The position numbers and the translations under genes are program-made. From an uncultured Collinsella sp. (lineage in GTDB: Bacteria; Actinomycetota; Coriobacteriia; Coriobacteriales; Coriobacteriaceae), in NCBI GenBank assembly GCA_958354105.1, contig CATWVA010000051.1, positions 1 through 8,279 of the forward strand: a stretch of DNA of 8,279 bases, written 5' to 3'. Position 1 is the stretch's first letter; each line of letters opens with the position of its first letter. The notes below the pieces were generated by a model. That model worked only from the letters and a program-made list of their open reading frames with translations. It was not told the origin of the DNA and searched no databases. Shown here in pieces: positions 1 through 7,046 of this stretch.

Positions 1-59
1 CCCGGCTCGCGAATGCCGAGCATGTTGAGGTTGGGGCCGTTAATGACGAGTGCTTTCAT
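1..59 (-). CDS. aroQ: 3-dehydroquinate dehydratase, type II (5' fragment, runs off left edge)
   Basis: Only the first 19 codons are inside the window. They translate to MKALVINGPNLNMLGIREP, which matches the N-terminus of type II dehydroquinases (usual form NGPNLNLLGxREP, containing the conserved Asn that helps build the active site). The family dehydrates 3-dehydroquinate to 3-dehydroshikimate, the third shikimate step, as a cytoplasmic dodecamer. An AAGGAAG ribosome site lies about 5 nt before the ATG, which supports this start. The gene is the last visible member of the aro operon and supplies the one step otherwise missing from it. It is separated from aroEK by 64 nt containing a strong inverted repeat, so its expression may be set apart from the rest of the operon. 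The rest of the protein cannot be assessed. Confidence 0.9.
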   Translation of the reverse strand, partial: MKALVINGPNLNMLGIREP

Positions 60-81
60 GGTTGCTTCCTTTGCAGTCGAG

Positions 82-120
82 AAACCACCACAAAGGTGCC
101 TGTCCCCTTTGTGGTGGTTT
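82..120. repeat. Perfect 15-bp inverted repeat between aroEK and aroQ
   Basis: The arms aaaccaccacaaagg (82-96) and cctttgtggtggttt (106-120) are exact reverse complements separated by a 9-nt loop. After one mismatch, an inner G-C pair (98/104) can extend the stem. The hairpin begins with AAA and ends with TTT on either strand. It could therefore act as a weak bidirectional intrinsic terminator, but there is no long U-run beyond the stem. On the minus strand the centre reads GGGGACAGGCACC. I recall similar strings in dispersed REP-like palindromes of other bacteria, so this may be one copy of a genomic repeat rather than a dedicated terminator. A processing or mRNA-stabilising hairpin before aroQ is another option. 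Confidence 0.7.
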
Positions 121-123
121 TGA

Positions 124-1374
124 TTAGAGAGCGGGTGGGAGGGTGTCGAGGAGGGCTTGCGCGGTGTTGGCGGCGCAGTCGCGTGAGTCGATGATGTAGT
201 CGGCCCAGGCGCGGTAGCGCGGCATGCGCTGCTCGGCCAGCTTGTCGATGCCATCGCGGGCGGTGATGGGGCGACCCTTGTGGGCGAGTTCGTCGAGCTT
301 GCGGTTGAGCATCACGATCTGGCTGTTCTGGTGCAGCAGCGGATAGTTTTCGTCGCGCGTGACCACGCCGCCGCCCGTGGAAAGCACCAGGCCACTACGC
401 TTGGAGATGTCGGCCAGCGCCGCCGTTTCCTGCTCGCGGAAGGCCGCCTCGCCGCGCTCGACGATATAGTCGGCGCAGGGCATCCCCAGGCGCTCCTCGA
501 GGGCGCGATCGAGGTCGATGTGCTCGCGGCCCGTGAGCTGGGCGATCTGCTCGCCTACACGGGTCTTGCCCGAACCCGGCATGCCAATCAGCGCGATATT
601 CTGCTCGCGGTGGGACAGCCGCTCCGTCACTTCCAGGATGCGCTCACGCGGCGTAACCTGGCCGGTGTAGCGCTCGACAGCTTGTGCTGCTTGTGCCACA
701 AGCATGAGCAGGCCGCCGATGCAAGGGATGCCGCGGCGCTCGGCCTCGAGCATGAGTCCCGTGCGGGCGGGGTTGTAGACAATGTCGATGACGCCCTCGA
801 GCGCATCGAGCCCTTCGAGCGTGCAGGGGGCGTCGGGGCAGTGGGGGAACATGCCAGCGGGTGTGCAGTTGACGAGCAGGGCGGCGTCGGACTGCTGCGC
901 GATATTGCCGTAGTTGACCTCGCTCGTGCGACCCACGGGTACGACGACGGCGCCCAGGTCACCGAGTACCATGCTCGCCGTGGTGCCGGCGCCACCGGTG
1001 GCACCGAGCACGAGGACTTTCTTGCCGGCAACATCAACCCCCAGCTCCTCGACAAGGCACTGAAAACCGAAGTAGTCAGTATTATCGCCGCGCAGGCGGC
1101 CGTCGGGCAGGCGCGTGATGGTGTTGACGTTGCCCATGCGCTCGGCGAGTGGGCTCAGCTCGTCCAGGTACTCCATGACGGCGCGCTTATAGGGGATAGT
1201 CACGTTGGTGCCCTCCCACTCGTCGCCCGTCATAAAGGCCGCGAGGTCCTCGGGCTCGCGCTCAAAGCGCACGTACTCAAGCCCCGCCAGCTCTTTGTAG
1301 ATGGTTGGAGTGTAGCTGTGGCCCAGCACGCGGCCCAGCACGCCGTAGGGACGGGTTGCGGCGGTATTGGTCAT
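124..1374 (-). CDS. aroE-aroK: Bifunctional shikimate dehydrogenase / shikimate kinase fusion
   Basis: One 416-residue chain covers two consecutive cytoplasmic steps: NADPH reduction of 3-dehydroshikimate to shikimate, then ATP-dependent 3-phosphorylation. Residues 1 to about 250 are the dehydrogenase. They include the substrate loop GHSYTP (18-23, where HSxSP is usual), NVTIPYK (57-63, catalytic Lys63), GDNTD (96-100, catalytic Asp100), a Rossmann loop GATGGAG (124-130, a variant of the common GAGGA) and NCTPAGM (169-175). Residues from about 258 are the kinase: Walker A GMPGSGKT (264-271), DLDR (287-290), the shikimate-binding ERGEAAFRE stretch (306-314), TGGGVV (333-338) and the lid GRP (367-369). 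Both halves look complete and together match the sum of the usual lengths. The ATG directly abuts the pheA TAG, with GGAGG (1383-1387) 8 nt upstream inside the pheA coding end, so translational coupling is likely. The stop is TAA. Confidence 0.95.
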   Translation of the reverse strand: MTNTAATRPYGVLGRVLGHSYTPTIYKELAGLEYVRFEREPEDLAAFMTGDEWEGTNVTIPYKRAVMEYLDELSPLAERMGNVNTITRLPDGRLRGDNTDYFGFQCLVEELGVDVAGKKVLVLGATGGAGTTASMVLGDLGAVVVPVGRTSEVNYGNIAQQSDAALLVNCTPAGMFPHCPDAPCTLEGLDALEGVIDIVYNPARTGLMLEAERRGIPCIGGLLMLVAQAAQAVERYTGQVTPRERILEVTERLSHREQNIALIGMPGSGKTRVGEQIAQLTGREHIDLDRALEERLGMPCADYIVERGEAAFREQETAALADISKRSGLVLSTGGGVVTRDENYPLLHQNSQIVMLNRKLDELAHKGRPITARDGIDKLAEQRMPRYRAWADYIIDSRDCAANTAQALLDTLPPAL

Positions 1375-2520
1375 CTAGAGCACCTCCGTGTAGCTGCCAA
1401 AGTAGGTGAAACTCTCGCACACGTCGTCGATGGAGTCGAGCAAGTCGTCGAGGGCCTTGCTGCCAAAGGGGCAGTCCAGATCAAAGTAGAACATAAACTC
1501 AAAGTCGTGGCCGGGGATGGGGCGGCTCTCGAGCTTGATGAGGTTGATATTGAGCGCGTAGAAGCGCTCGAGTACGCGATAGAGTGCACCCGGCTCGTTG
1601 GCCGTGGTGATCATGAGCGAGGTGCGGTTGGCCCCGGGATAGGCGCGCGGCTCGCGGCTGATGACGACAAAGCGCGTGTAGTTGTTGTCCGAGTCCTGGA
1701 TATTGGGCTCCAGCACCTCCAGGCCGTAGAGTGCGGCGCAGCTGCGCGAGGCGATGGCGGCAACGTCGGTACGCTCGGAGCTGGCGACCATCTCGGCCGA
1801 CATGGCCGTGTTGGGGTACTTGGTGGCGTGCAGGTCGTGCGCCTCGATAAAGCTAGCGCACTGCGCGATGGCCTGACCGTGGCTGTAGACCTCGCGCACG
1901 TCGGCGAGCTTGGTGCCGGGTTTGACGAGCAGGTTGTGGTCAATCTTAAGACGCAGCGAGCGCACGATATGGAAGTCGAACTGGGCGAGCAGGTCGTAGA
2001 CAGCGTTGACCGAGCCGGCGGTGGAGTTCTCGATGGGCAGCACGCCAAACTCGCAGAAGCCGTCGCGTACGGCGCGCATGACGCCCTCAAAGGTCTCAAA
2101 GAACGCAATATCCGGCACGTCGAAGAGCTTGCACGCGGCTATCTGGCTATAGGCACCTTCCACGCCCTGGCAGGCGACGGTGGCCGTTTGAGGGAAGGGC
2201 GTGTCGGACGCTGCAGCCGTGGCGTGGGCCTTTTGCGAGACGGTGATGCCCTTGAGCTCGTTGATGTAGCGCTGCTGCTCGGCCTTGCTCATGCTCATGA
2301 GGAGACGGAACAGGGCGATGGTCTGGGCCTCGTAGCGCTCGGGTGCGCGGCCGGCAAGGTTGTTGAGTTTGGAGCGCTCGCGGGCGGGGTCGAAGACGGC
2401 CTTGCCCATCTCGATTTTTGACTTGGCGACCTCGGTGGCAATGTCCATGCGCTCGACAAAGCTGTTGAGGAGCGTGGCGTCGATGCCATCGATGGCCTGG
2501 CGGATGTCAGCAAGGTCCAT
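1375..2520 (-). CDS. pheA: Chorismate mutase / prephenate dehydratase with ACT domain (P-protein)
   Basis: This 381-residue enzyme converts chorismate to prephenate and then to phenylpyruvate, the precursor of phenylalanine. Residues 1 to about 90 are an AroQ-fold chorismate mutase. Aligned by eye with the E. coli P-protein, its active-site residues Arg7, Arg24, Lys35, Asp44, Arg47 and Glu48 are all present. The dehydratase domain (about 113-290) starts with GVEGAYS (119-125), has PIENSTAGSV (162-171) and ends in the catalytic NYTRF motif (280-284). An ACT domain (about 300-381) with GALYRVL (311-317) and ESRP (331-334) is the usual phenylalanine sensor, so feedback inhibition is likely. The reading frame is open upstream to 2772, but that part lies over aroC and looks non-coding. 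I chose the ATG at 2520 for its AAAGGGG site 5 nt upstream and the match to the mutase start. It is the only mutase domain in the window. Confidence 0.95.
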   Translation of the reverse strand: MDLADIRQAIDGIDATLLNSFVERMDIATEVAKSKIEMGKAVFDPARERSKLNNLAGRAPERYEAQTIALFRLLMSMSKAEQQRYINELKGITVSQKAHATAAASDTPFPQTATVACQGVEGAYSQIAACKLFDVPDIAFFETFEGVMRAVRDGFCEFGVLPIENSTAGSVNAVYDLLAQFDFHIVRSLRLKIDHNLLVKPGTKLADVREVYSHGQAIAQCASFIEAHDLHATKYPNTAMSAEMVASSERTDVAAIASRSCAALYGLEVLEPNIQDSDNNYTRFVVISREPRAYPGANRTSLMITTANEPGALYRVLERFYALNINLIKLESRPIPGHDFEFMFYFDLDCPFGSKALDDLLDSIDDVCESFTYFGSYTEVL

Positions 2521-2525
2521 GGAGG

Positions 2526-2532
2526 CCCCTTT
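2526..2532 (-). promoter_or_regulatory. Ribosome binding site that fixes the pheA start
   Basis: The minus strand reads AAAGGGG five bases before the ATG at 2520. It selects this codon over the in-frame ATG at 2772, which lies inside aroC. The surrounding gap of 53 nt (2521-2573) is among the longest in the operon, but I see no convincing promoter in it. Confidence 0.7.
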
Positions 2533-2573
2533 CACGTTACGGCTGAGTTGACAGGCAACCCAGGTGAGTCGGG

Positions 2574-3671
2574 TTAGAGCTGGGCGGCGTCCTCGAGGAG
2601 AGCGTCCCAGATGGCGAGGGCGGCGGCTGCCTCGGCTACGGGTACGGCGCGCGGGACGATGCAGGGATCGTGACGGCCGTGGACCGAGAGCTCGGCATTT
2701 TCCATGGCGTCCATGTCTACGGTCTGCTGCTCGCGGCCAATTGAGGGCGTCGGCTTTACGGCCATGCGCCACATGACGGGCGCGCCGGTCGAAATACCGC
2801 CCAGGATGCCGCCGGCGTTGTTGGACTCGACCTCGATCTCGCCGGTCTCGACATCGATGCGATACGGATCGTTGTTCTCGCTGCCGCGCATGGCGGCCAC
2901 GGCAAAGCCCATGCCAAACTCCACGCCCTTTACGGCGGGAATCCCGAACGCGATTTGAGCGATGCGGTTCTCGATGCCGTCAAACATGGGGTCGCCGATG
3001 CCCGCGGGAAGCCCGTAAATGCCGCACTCCACGATGCCGCCAATGCTGTCGAGTTCGTCGCGCGCGGCTAGGATCTCCTCGCGCATGCGGCCGGCTGCGG
3101 CGGCGTCAATGCACGGCAGATCGTTCGTAAGGATCGCCTTGCGGTCGGCCTCGCGATAGACCATATCGTCCATCGGCAGGTCGGAGATGCCGCCGATCTG
3201 CGCGACGTGCGCCATGACCTGAATGCCGCGGGCCTCGAGTGCCTGCAGCGCAATGCCGCCGGCGATGCATAAGGGTGCCGTTAGGCGGCCGGAGAAATGC
3301 CCGCCACCAGCGACATCGTGCATGTTGTGATACTTCACACGCGCCGGGTAATCGGCATGTCCCGGACGGGGCTTGCGGCGCAGCTCGGAGTAATCCTTGG
3401 AGCGCGTGTTGGTGTTCTCGATAATCGCGGCGATGGGCGCGCCGGTGGTATGTCCATCGACAACACCGGCGATGATGTGGGCTGCGTCAGCCTCGCGTCG
3501 TTTGGTCGCGGTCTCGTCGCGTCCGGGGGCGCGACGGTCGAGGAAGGCCTGCAGCTTCTCCTGGTCCACGGCGATGCCCGCCGGGATGCCATCGAGCGAG
3601 CAGCCGATAGCGGGGGAGTGCGATTGACCGAAGATGCTTAAGTGCAAGACGTTGCCAAAGGCCGAGGACAT
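2574..3671 (-). CDS. aroC: Chorismate synthase
   Basis: At 365 residues this is normal length for the family. The family removes phosphate from EPSP in an anti-1,4 elimination to give chorismate and needs reduced FMN; it acts as a cytoplasmic tetramer. The N-terminal active-site motif is GQSHSPAIG (15-23, His18; GESHG is the common form). The second catalytic histidine lies in RPGHADY (102-108, His105). GGGHFSGRLTA (122-132) replaces the more widespread GGGRSSARETA and, as I recall it, is typical of clostridial-type enzymes. The C-terminal motif GRHDPCIVPRAVPVAEA (332-348) is intact. The start is well fixed: AGGAGG at 3678-3683 lies 6 nt before the ATG, inside the end of aroA, and only one base separates the aroA stop from this ATG. 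The gene is therefore probably translationally coupled to aroA. Confidence 0.97.
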   Translation of the reverse strand: MSSAFGNVLHLSIFGQSHSPAIGCSLDGIPAGIAVDQEKLQAFLDRRAPGRDETATKRREADAAHIIAGVVDGHTTGAPIAAIIENTNTRSKDYSELRRKPRPGHADYPARVKYHNMHDVAGGGHFSGRLTAPLCIAGGIALQALEARGIQVMAHVAQIGGISDLPMDDMVYREADRKAILTNDLPCIDAAAAGRMREEILAARDELDSIGGIVECGIYGLPAGIGDPMFDGIENRIAQIAFGIPAVKGVEFGMGFAVAAMRGSENNDPYRIDVETGEIEVESNNAGGILGGISTGAPVMWRMAVKPTPSIGREQQTVDMDAMENAELSVHGRHDPCIVPRAVPVAEAAAALAIWDALLEDAAQL

Positions 3672-3672
3672 G

Positions 3673-4992
3673 CTATTCCTCCTCGAGTGTGACCTTGCCG
3701 CCCAAAAGGCGGTAGTGGTCGAAGAAATCGGGATAGGACTTGTTGACGGCCTCGGCGCCGTGGATCACGACCTCGCCGGTGGCGCGGCTCGCGGCGATGG
3801 CGGCCATCATAGCGATGCGGTGGTCGTTGTGCGAATCGACCTCGCCGCCGGTAAGGGCATCGACGCCCTTGATGATGAGGTCATCGCCAGCAATGCGCAC
3901 CTGCGCGCCCAGCGCGGTGAGCTCGCGGGTGGTGGTGACCAGGCGATCGGATTCCTTGATACGCAGACGGGCGCAATCGCGGATAAAAGTGCGGCCCTGA
4001 GCCAGCGAGGCCACGGCCGAGATAACGGGTACCAGGTCGGGAATGTCGTGGGCGCTCATCTCAAAGCCGGCGAGCTTGTCGGACTGCACTGTGGCGGCGT
4101 TGGTGGAACGTACGATGCGGGCGCCAAAGCGCGAAAGCGCGGCAAGTACGTTGCGGTCGCCCTGTGCGGAGCTCAGGGACACACCCTCGACGGTGATGGG
4201 GTCGGTGCCGATAGCGCCGGCGCACAGCCAAAAGGCAGCGTTGGACCAGTCACCCTCGACGGCCACGCTGCCGGGCGTGCGATACGAGCCGCTGCTCACA
4301 CGGAAGTTCGTGACCTCGGGCTGGCCGTCCTTGGCGGGGATACGCTCGACGTTGACCTCGACGCCGAAGGCCTTCATGGCCTGGATGGTCAGGTTGATGT
4401 AGGGGCGGCTCTCAATGAGGCCGGTTGCCTGTACGCAGGAGGGCTGGGCGAGCAACGGGGCTGCCAGCAGCAGGCCCGAGATGTACTGCGAGCTCACGTT
4501 GCCCGGCAGCACAAAGGTGCCCGGGCGCATGCGGCCGCTTGTCTTGAGCGGAAAACCGCCCAGACCCTGTAGGTCGCAGCCGGCGGCGATGATCTCGTCC
4601 GAGAGCGGGGACAGCGGGCGGGCGCCCAAGCGTCCCTGACCCACAAACGTGGCCTCTGCGCCCAGCGCGCAGGCGACAGGCAGCATAAAGCGCAGCGTGG
4701 AGCCACTTTCACCGCAGTCGAGCGTGCCGCCGGCAAGGGCCTTGAGCAGGCCGAACTCAACACTCTTCATGGTGGGGTGGACCTGGAAGCCGTCCTCGAC
4801 GGTCTCGATGCGGGCGCCGAGCGCCGTAAGGCAACGCACCGTGGCCTCGATGTCGGCGCAGGTAGTGTTGCAGGTGACGTGCGTCTCGCCGTTGGCAAGC
4901 GCCGCGCAGATGATGAGGCGATGCGCCATCGACTTGGACGCGATGGCGGGAACGGTGCCCTTGAGCGGGGACGGGGTGATGCGGGCTAGCAT
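3673..4992 (-). CDS. aroA: 3-phosphoshikimate 1-carboxyvinyltransferase (EPSP synthase)
   Basis: This 439-residue enzyme transfers the enolpyruvyl group of PEP to shikimate-3-phosphate, the sixth step, and is the target of glyphosate. Motifs in order are SKSMAHR (19-25), the phosphate/PEP loop CGESGSTLRF (93-102), RPLSPL (125-130), GDWSNAAFW (247-255), DIPDLVPV (316-323), RIKESDR (344-350) and DSHNDHRIAM (386-395). The loop reads ESGSTLR rather than the E. coli-type NAGTAMR, so it is not a classical class I enzyme; its sensitivity to glyphosate cannot be judged from this. The frame is open upstream to 5235 but lies over aroB there. I chose the ATG at 4992 because the protein then begins as family members do. 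Its ATG overlaps the aroB stop by 7 nt (ATGCTAG), with a GGGAG site about 10 nt upstream. Confidence 0.96.
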   Translation of the reverse strand: MLARITPSPLKGTVPAIASKSMAHRLIICAALANGETHVTCNTTCADIEATVRCLTALGARIETVEDGFQVHPTMKSVEFGLLKALAGGTLDCGESGSTLRFMLPVACALGAEATFVGQGRLGARPLSPLSDEIIAAGCDLQGLGGFPLKTSGRMRPGTFVLPGNVSSQYISGLLLAAPLLAQPSCVQATGLIESRPYINLTIQAMKAFGVEVNVERIPAKDGQPEVTNFRVSSGSYRTPGSVAVEGDWSNAAFWLCAGAIGTDPITVEGVSLSSAQGDRNVLAALSRFGARIVRSTNAATVQSDKLAGFEMSAHDIPDLVPVISAVASLAQGRTFIRDCARLRIKESDRLVTTTRELTALGAQVRIAGDDLIIKGVDALTGGEVDSHNDHRIAMMAAIAASRATGEVVIHGAEAVNKSYPDFFDHYRLLGGKVTLEEE

Positions 4993-6092
4993 GCGGATGC
5001 GTCTCCCTTCTGGTCGAGGCCCTCGGCAATGAGTTCGTGGAAAGTGGAAAGCGGCGTGCGGTCGATGCTGCAGCGGCCAATGCCGTGCGGAATCACCAGG
5101 TCGATGGTGTCGCCCGCGCGCTTCTTGTCGTGCAGCGCCTCGGCAAAGACGGCGTCGGCCGAAAGCTTGCAGCGGGTCTTGAGACCGTGGCGCGCGCAGA
5201 GTTCCTCGATGCGGCCGGGCAGCTCGGCGTCGCAAATGCCATGCAGGGCTGCGGCGCGCGTGATGATGCCCATGCCGATCGACACGCAGTTGCCATGTCC
5301 CAGCTCAAAGTGCTCGCAGGCCTCGACAGCGTGTCCGGCGCTGTGTCCAAAGTTGAGGAGCTTGCGCTGGTTGGTCTCGCGCTCGTCGGCGACAACCACG
5401 GCGCGTTTAATGTCGATATTGCGGGCGATGATGAGCGCTACGCGGGCCACATCGCGGTTGAGCAACTCCAGCGTGAGTGGGGTCTTTTCCAGCTCGGCGA
5501 AAAGCTCTGGGTCGGCGATTACGGCGTGCTTGACGACCTCGCCGCAGCCGTCAGCGAACTGCTCGGGCGTGAGGGTGGCCAGGCACCCCACGTCGGCGAT
5601 AACCACGCTCGGCTGCCAAAAGGCGCCGGCCAAGTTCTTGCCGGCAGCCAGGTCGATGGCCGTCTTGCCACCCACCGACGAATCCACCATGGCGAGCAGA
5701 CTCGTGGGAATCTGCACAAACTTGCAGCCGCGCATGTAGGTGGCGGCCACAAAGCCCGCCACGTCGCCCACGACGCCACCACCGAGTGCCACGATCACGT
5801 CGGAGCGCGAAAGCTCGTGCTCGGCCACAAACTCTAAAATGGCAACATAGGTTTCGGCGCGCTTATGGGCCTCGCCGGCCTCGAAGGTGCAGATGCTCAC
5901 CTCGTAGCCTGACGCCTCCAGGCTCTGCTTAACGGGCATCTGGTAGAGCGGGCCCACGTTGGTGTCCGTCACGATGACGGCCTTGGCGCCGCCGGCAGTG
6001 GCGCGCACGAGCGGTCCCGCCTGCTCCAGCAAAAACGTGCCAACATGCACCTGGTAGGGGCGTGCGGTGTCGATATCGATGGTAATCGCCAT
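4986..6092 (-). CDS. aroB: 3-dehydroquinate synthase
   Basis: This 368-residue NAD-dependent, metal-dependent enzyme cyclises DAHP to 3-dehydroquinate, the second shikimate step. The nucleotide-binding loop GGGVVGD is at 104-110, followed by DSSVGGKTAID (137-147) and KNLAGAFWQP (152-161). The expected metal ligands are Glu185 in GEVVKHA (184-190), His250 in NFGHSAGHAVE (247-257) and His266 in ELGHG. The C-terminal DKKRAGDTIDLVIP stretch (322-335) is also typical. Length and motifs are complete. The ATG at 6092 has an AAAGGA site about 10 nt upstream and follows the tyrA stop by 36 nt. Its last codons overlap the start of aroA. Confidence 0.97.
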   Translation of the reverse strand: MAITIDIDTARPYQVHVGTFLLEQAGPLVRATAGGAKAVIVTDTNVGPLYQMPVKQSLEASGYEVSICTFEAGEAHKRAETYVAILEFVAEHELSRSDVIVALGGGVVGDVAGFVAATYMRGCKFVQIPTSLLAMVDSSVGGKTAIDLAAGKNLAGAFWQPSVVIADVGCLATLTPEQFADGCGEVVKHAVIADPELFAELEKTPLTLELLNRDVARVALIIARNIDIKRAVVVADERETNQRKLLNFGHSAGHAVEACEHFELGHGNCVSIGMGIITRAAALHGICDAELPGRIEELCARHGLKTRCKLSADAVFAEALHDKKRAGDTIDLVIPHGIGRCSIDRTPLSTFHELIAEGLDQKGDASAC

Positions 6093-6128
6093 AAGCTTCG
6101 GTCCTTTCGACCTGGCGTGATGGGTGGT

Positions 6129-7043
6129 CTAGTGGGAGGCCTCGTCGTCGAGCGCGCGCTTGATGCGGTCGCCCTCGGCAAGGAGATTCTCCAGATAGCG
6201 CTGGTCGCGGTCCTTAAGGGCACGGCTGTAGGCGCCAAGCGACTCGATCAGATGGTCGATCTCGAAGGCGAGCGCATCGGCGTCGTCAATCATGAGCTCG
6301 GACCACATTTGCGGGTTGAGGTGCGCCACGCGGGTGAGATCGCGGTAGCTACCGGCTGAAAAGCCGTGGTGGACCTGGGCTGTGGGGCTTTTGACGTAGG
6401 CGTTGGACACCACGTGCGCAAGCTGGCTCGTGAAGGCGATGACGCGGTCGTGCTCGGCGGCGCTGGTCACGCTGAACTTGCCAAAGCCCAAGGGGCGCAC
6501 CATCTCGCGCACCTGGCCCAAAAGCTCCAGCTTGAGCGCATCGTCCACCGCGGGCGGCACGAGCACCAGCGGGGCGCCCTGGAACAGGTCGGCACGAGAG
6601 TTAGCGTAGCCCGAGAACTGGGTGCCCGCCATGGGGTGCGCGCCCACAAAGTAAAAGCCGTGCTCGCGGGCAAGCTCAAAAGCGCGCTCGCACACGATGC
6701 CCTTGACGCCCACCGTGTCGATCAACACGGGGCCCATGATGGCATCGGTGTCGGTGGCGTCGGCGAGTGCCTGGGCATGCGCCTCGAGCCACTCGATGCA
6801 GGCTTCGGGGTAGCAAGCCAGCACGATGATGTCGCATTCTCCGAGTGTCTTGTCGTTGAGCTCTCCGGCGACGGTACCCATGCTGGCGGCCGTCATGACG
6901 TCGTCATCGGGATCCCAGGCCAGCACGCGGACGCCCGCCTGCGCATAGCCGCGGGCAAAGCTGCCGCCGATGAGGCCCAGGCCCACAATGCCGGCGCACT
7001 TGGGGCCGCCCTGGTTAACGCGCGCGTTTCTCACCGTACCCAT
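6129..7043 (-). CDS. tyrA: Prephenate dehydrogenase
   Basis: This 304-residue enzyme oxidatively decarboxylates prephenate to 4-hydroxyphenylpyruvate, the precursor of tyrosine. The Rossmann loop GLGLIGGS (21-28) and Asp44 at the end of the second strand (AWDPD) suggest NAD+ rather than NADP+. The substrate domain shows HPMAG (136-140), EHDR (197-200), SQLAH (206-210) and GSYRDLTRVA (231-240), all family hallmarks. The chain ends soon after the helical domain, so the C-terminal ACT domain that gives tyrosine control in Bacillus-type enzymes is missing. There is also no fused chorismate mutase, so prephenate must come from PheA. The start lies 3 nt after the aroF stop, with GGAG spanning the end of aroF. 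A GTG three codons further in is a less likely alternative. Confidence 0.95.
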   Translation of the reverse strand: MGTVRNARVNQGGPKCAGIVGLGLIGGSFARGYAQAGVRVLAWDPDDDVMTAASMGTVAGELNDKTLGECDIIVLACYPEACIEWLEAHAQALADATDTDAIMGPVLIDTVGVKGIVCERAFELAREHGFYFVGAHPMAGTQFSGYANSRADLFQGAPLVLVPPAVDDALKLELLGQVREMVRPLGFGKFSVTSAAEHDRVIAFTSQLAHVVSNAYVKSPTAQVHHGFSAGSYRDLTRVAHLNPQMWSELMIDDADALAFEIDHLIESLGAYSRALKDRDQRYLENLLAEGDRIKRALDDEASH

Positions 7044-7046
7044 GGG

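Noticed and set aside
280..2421. 713-codon plus-strand open frame antisense to aroEK and pheA
   Set aside because: It is in exact antisense codon register with both genes, which share a frame. It stays open because the GC-rich genes rarely use TTA, CTA and TCA codons. The translation has no recognisable domain.
2557..2575. Hairpin AACCC/GGGTT between aroC and pheA
   Set aside because: Only 5 bp with a 9-nt loop and no T-tract; too weak to call a terminator.
3634..4572. 312-codon plus-strand open frame antisense to aroA
   Set aside because: Shadow of aroA in the same register; no domain and no independent ribosome site worth noting.
4993..5235. Upstream extension of aroA to an earlier ATG
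   Set aside because: The extra 81 residues lie over aroB, look like an out-of-frame translation and precede the natural EPSP synthase start.
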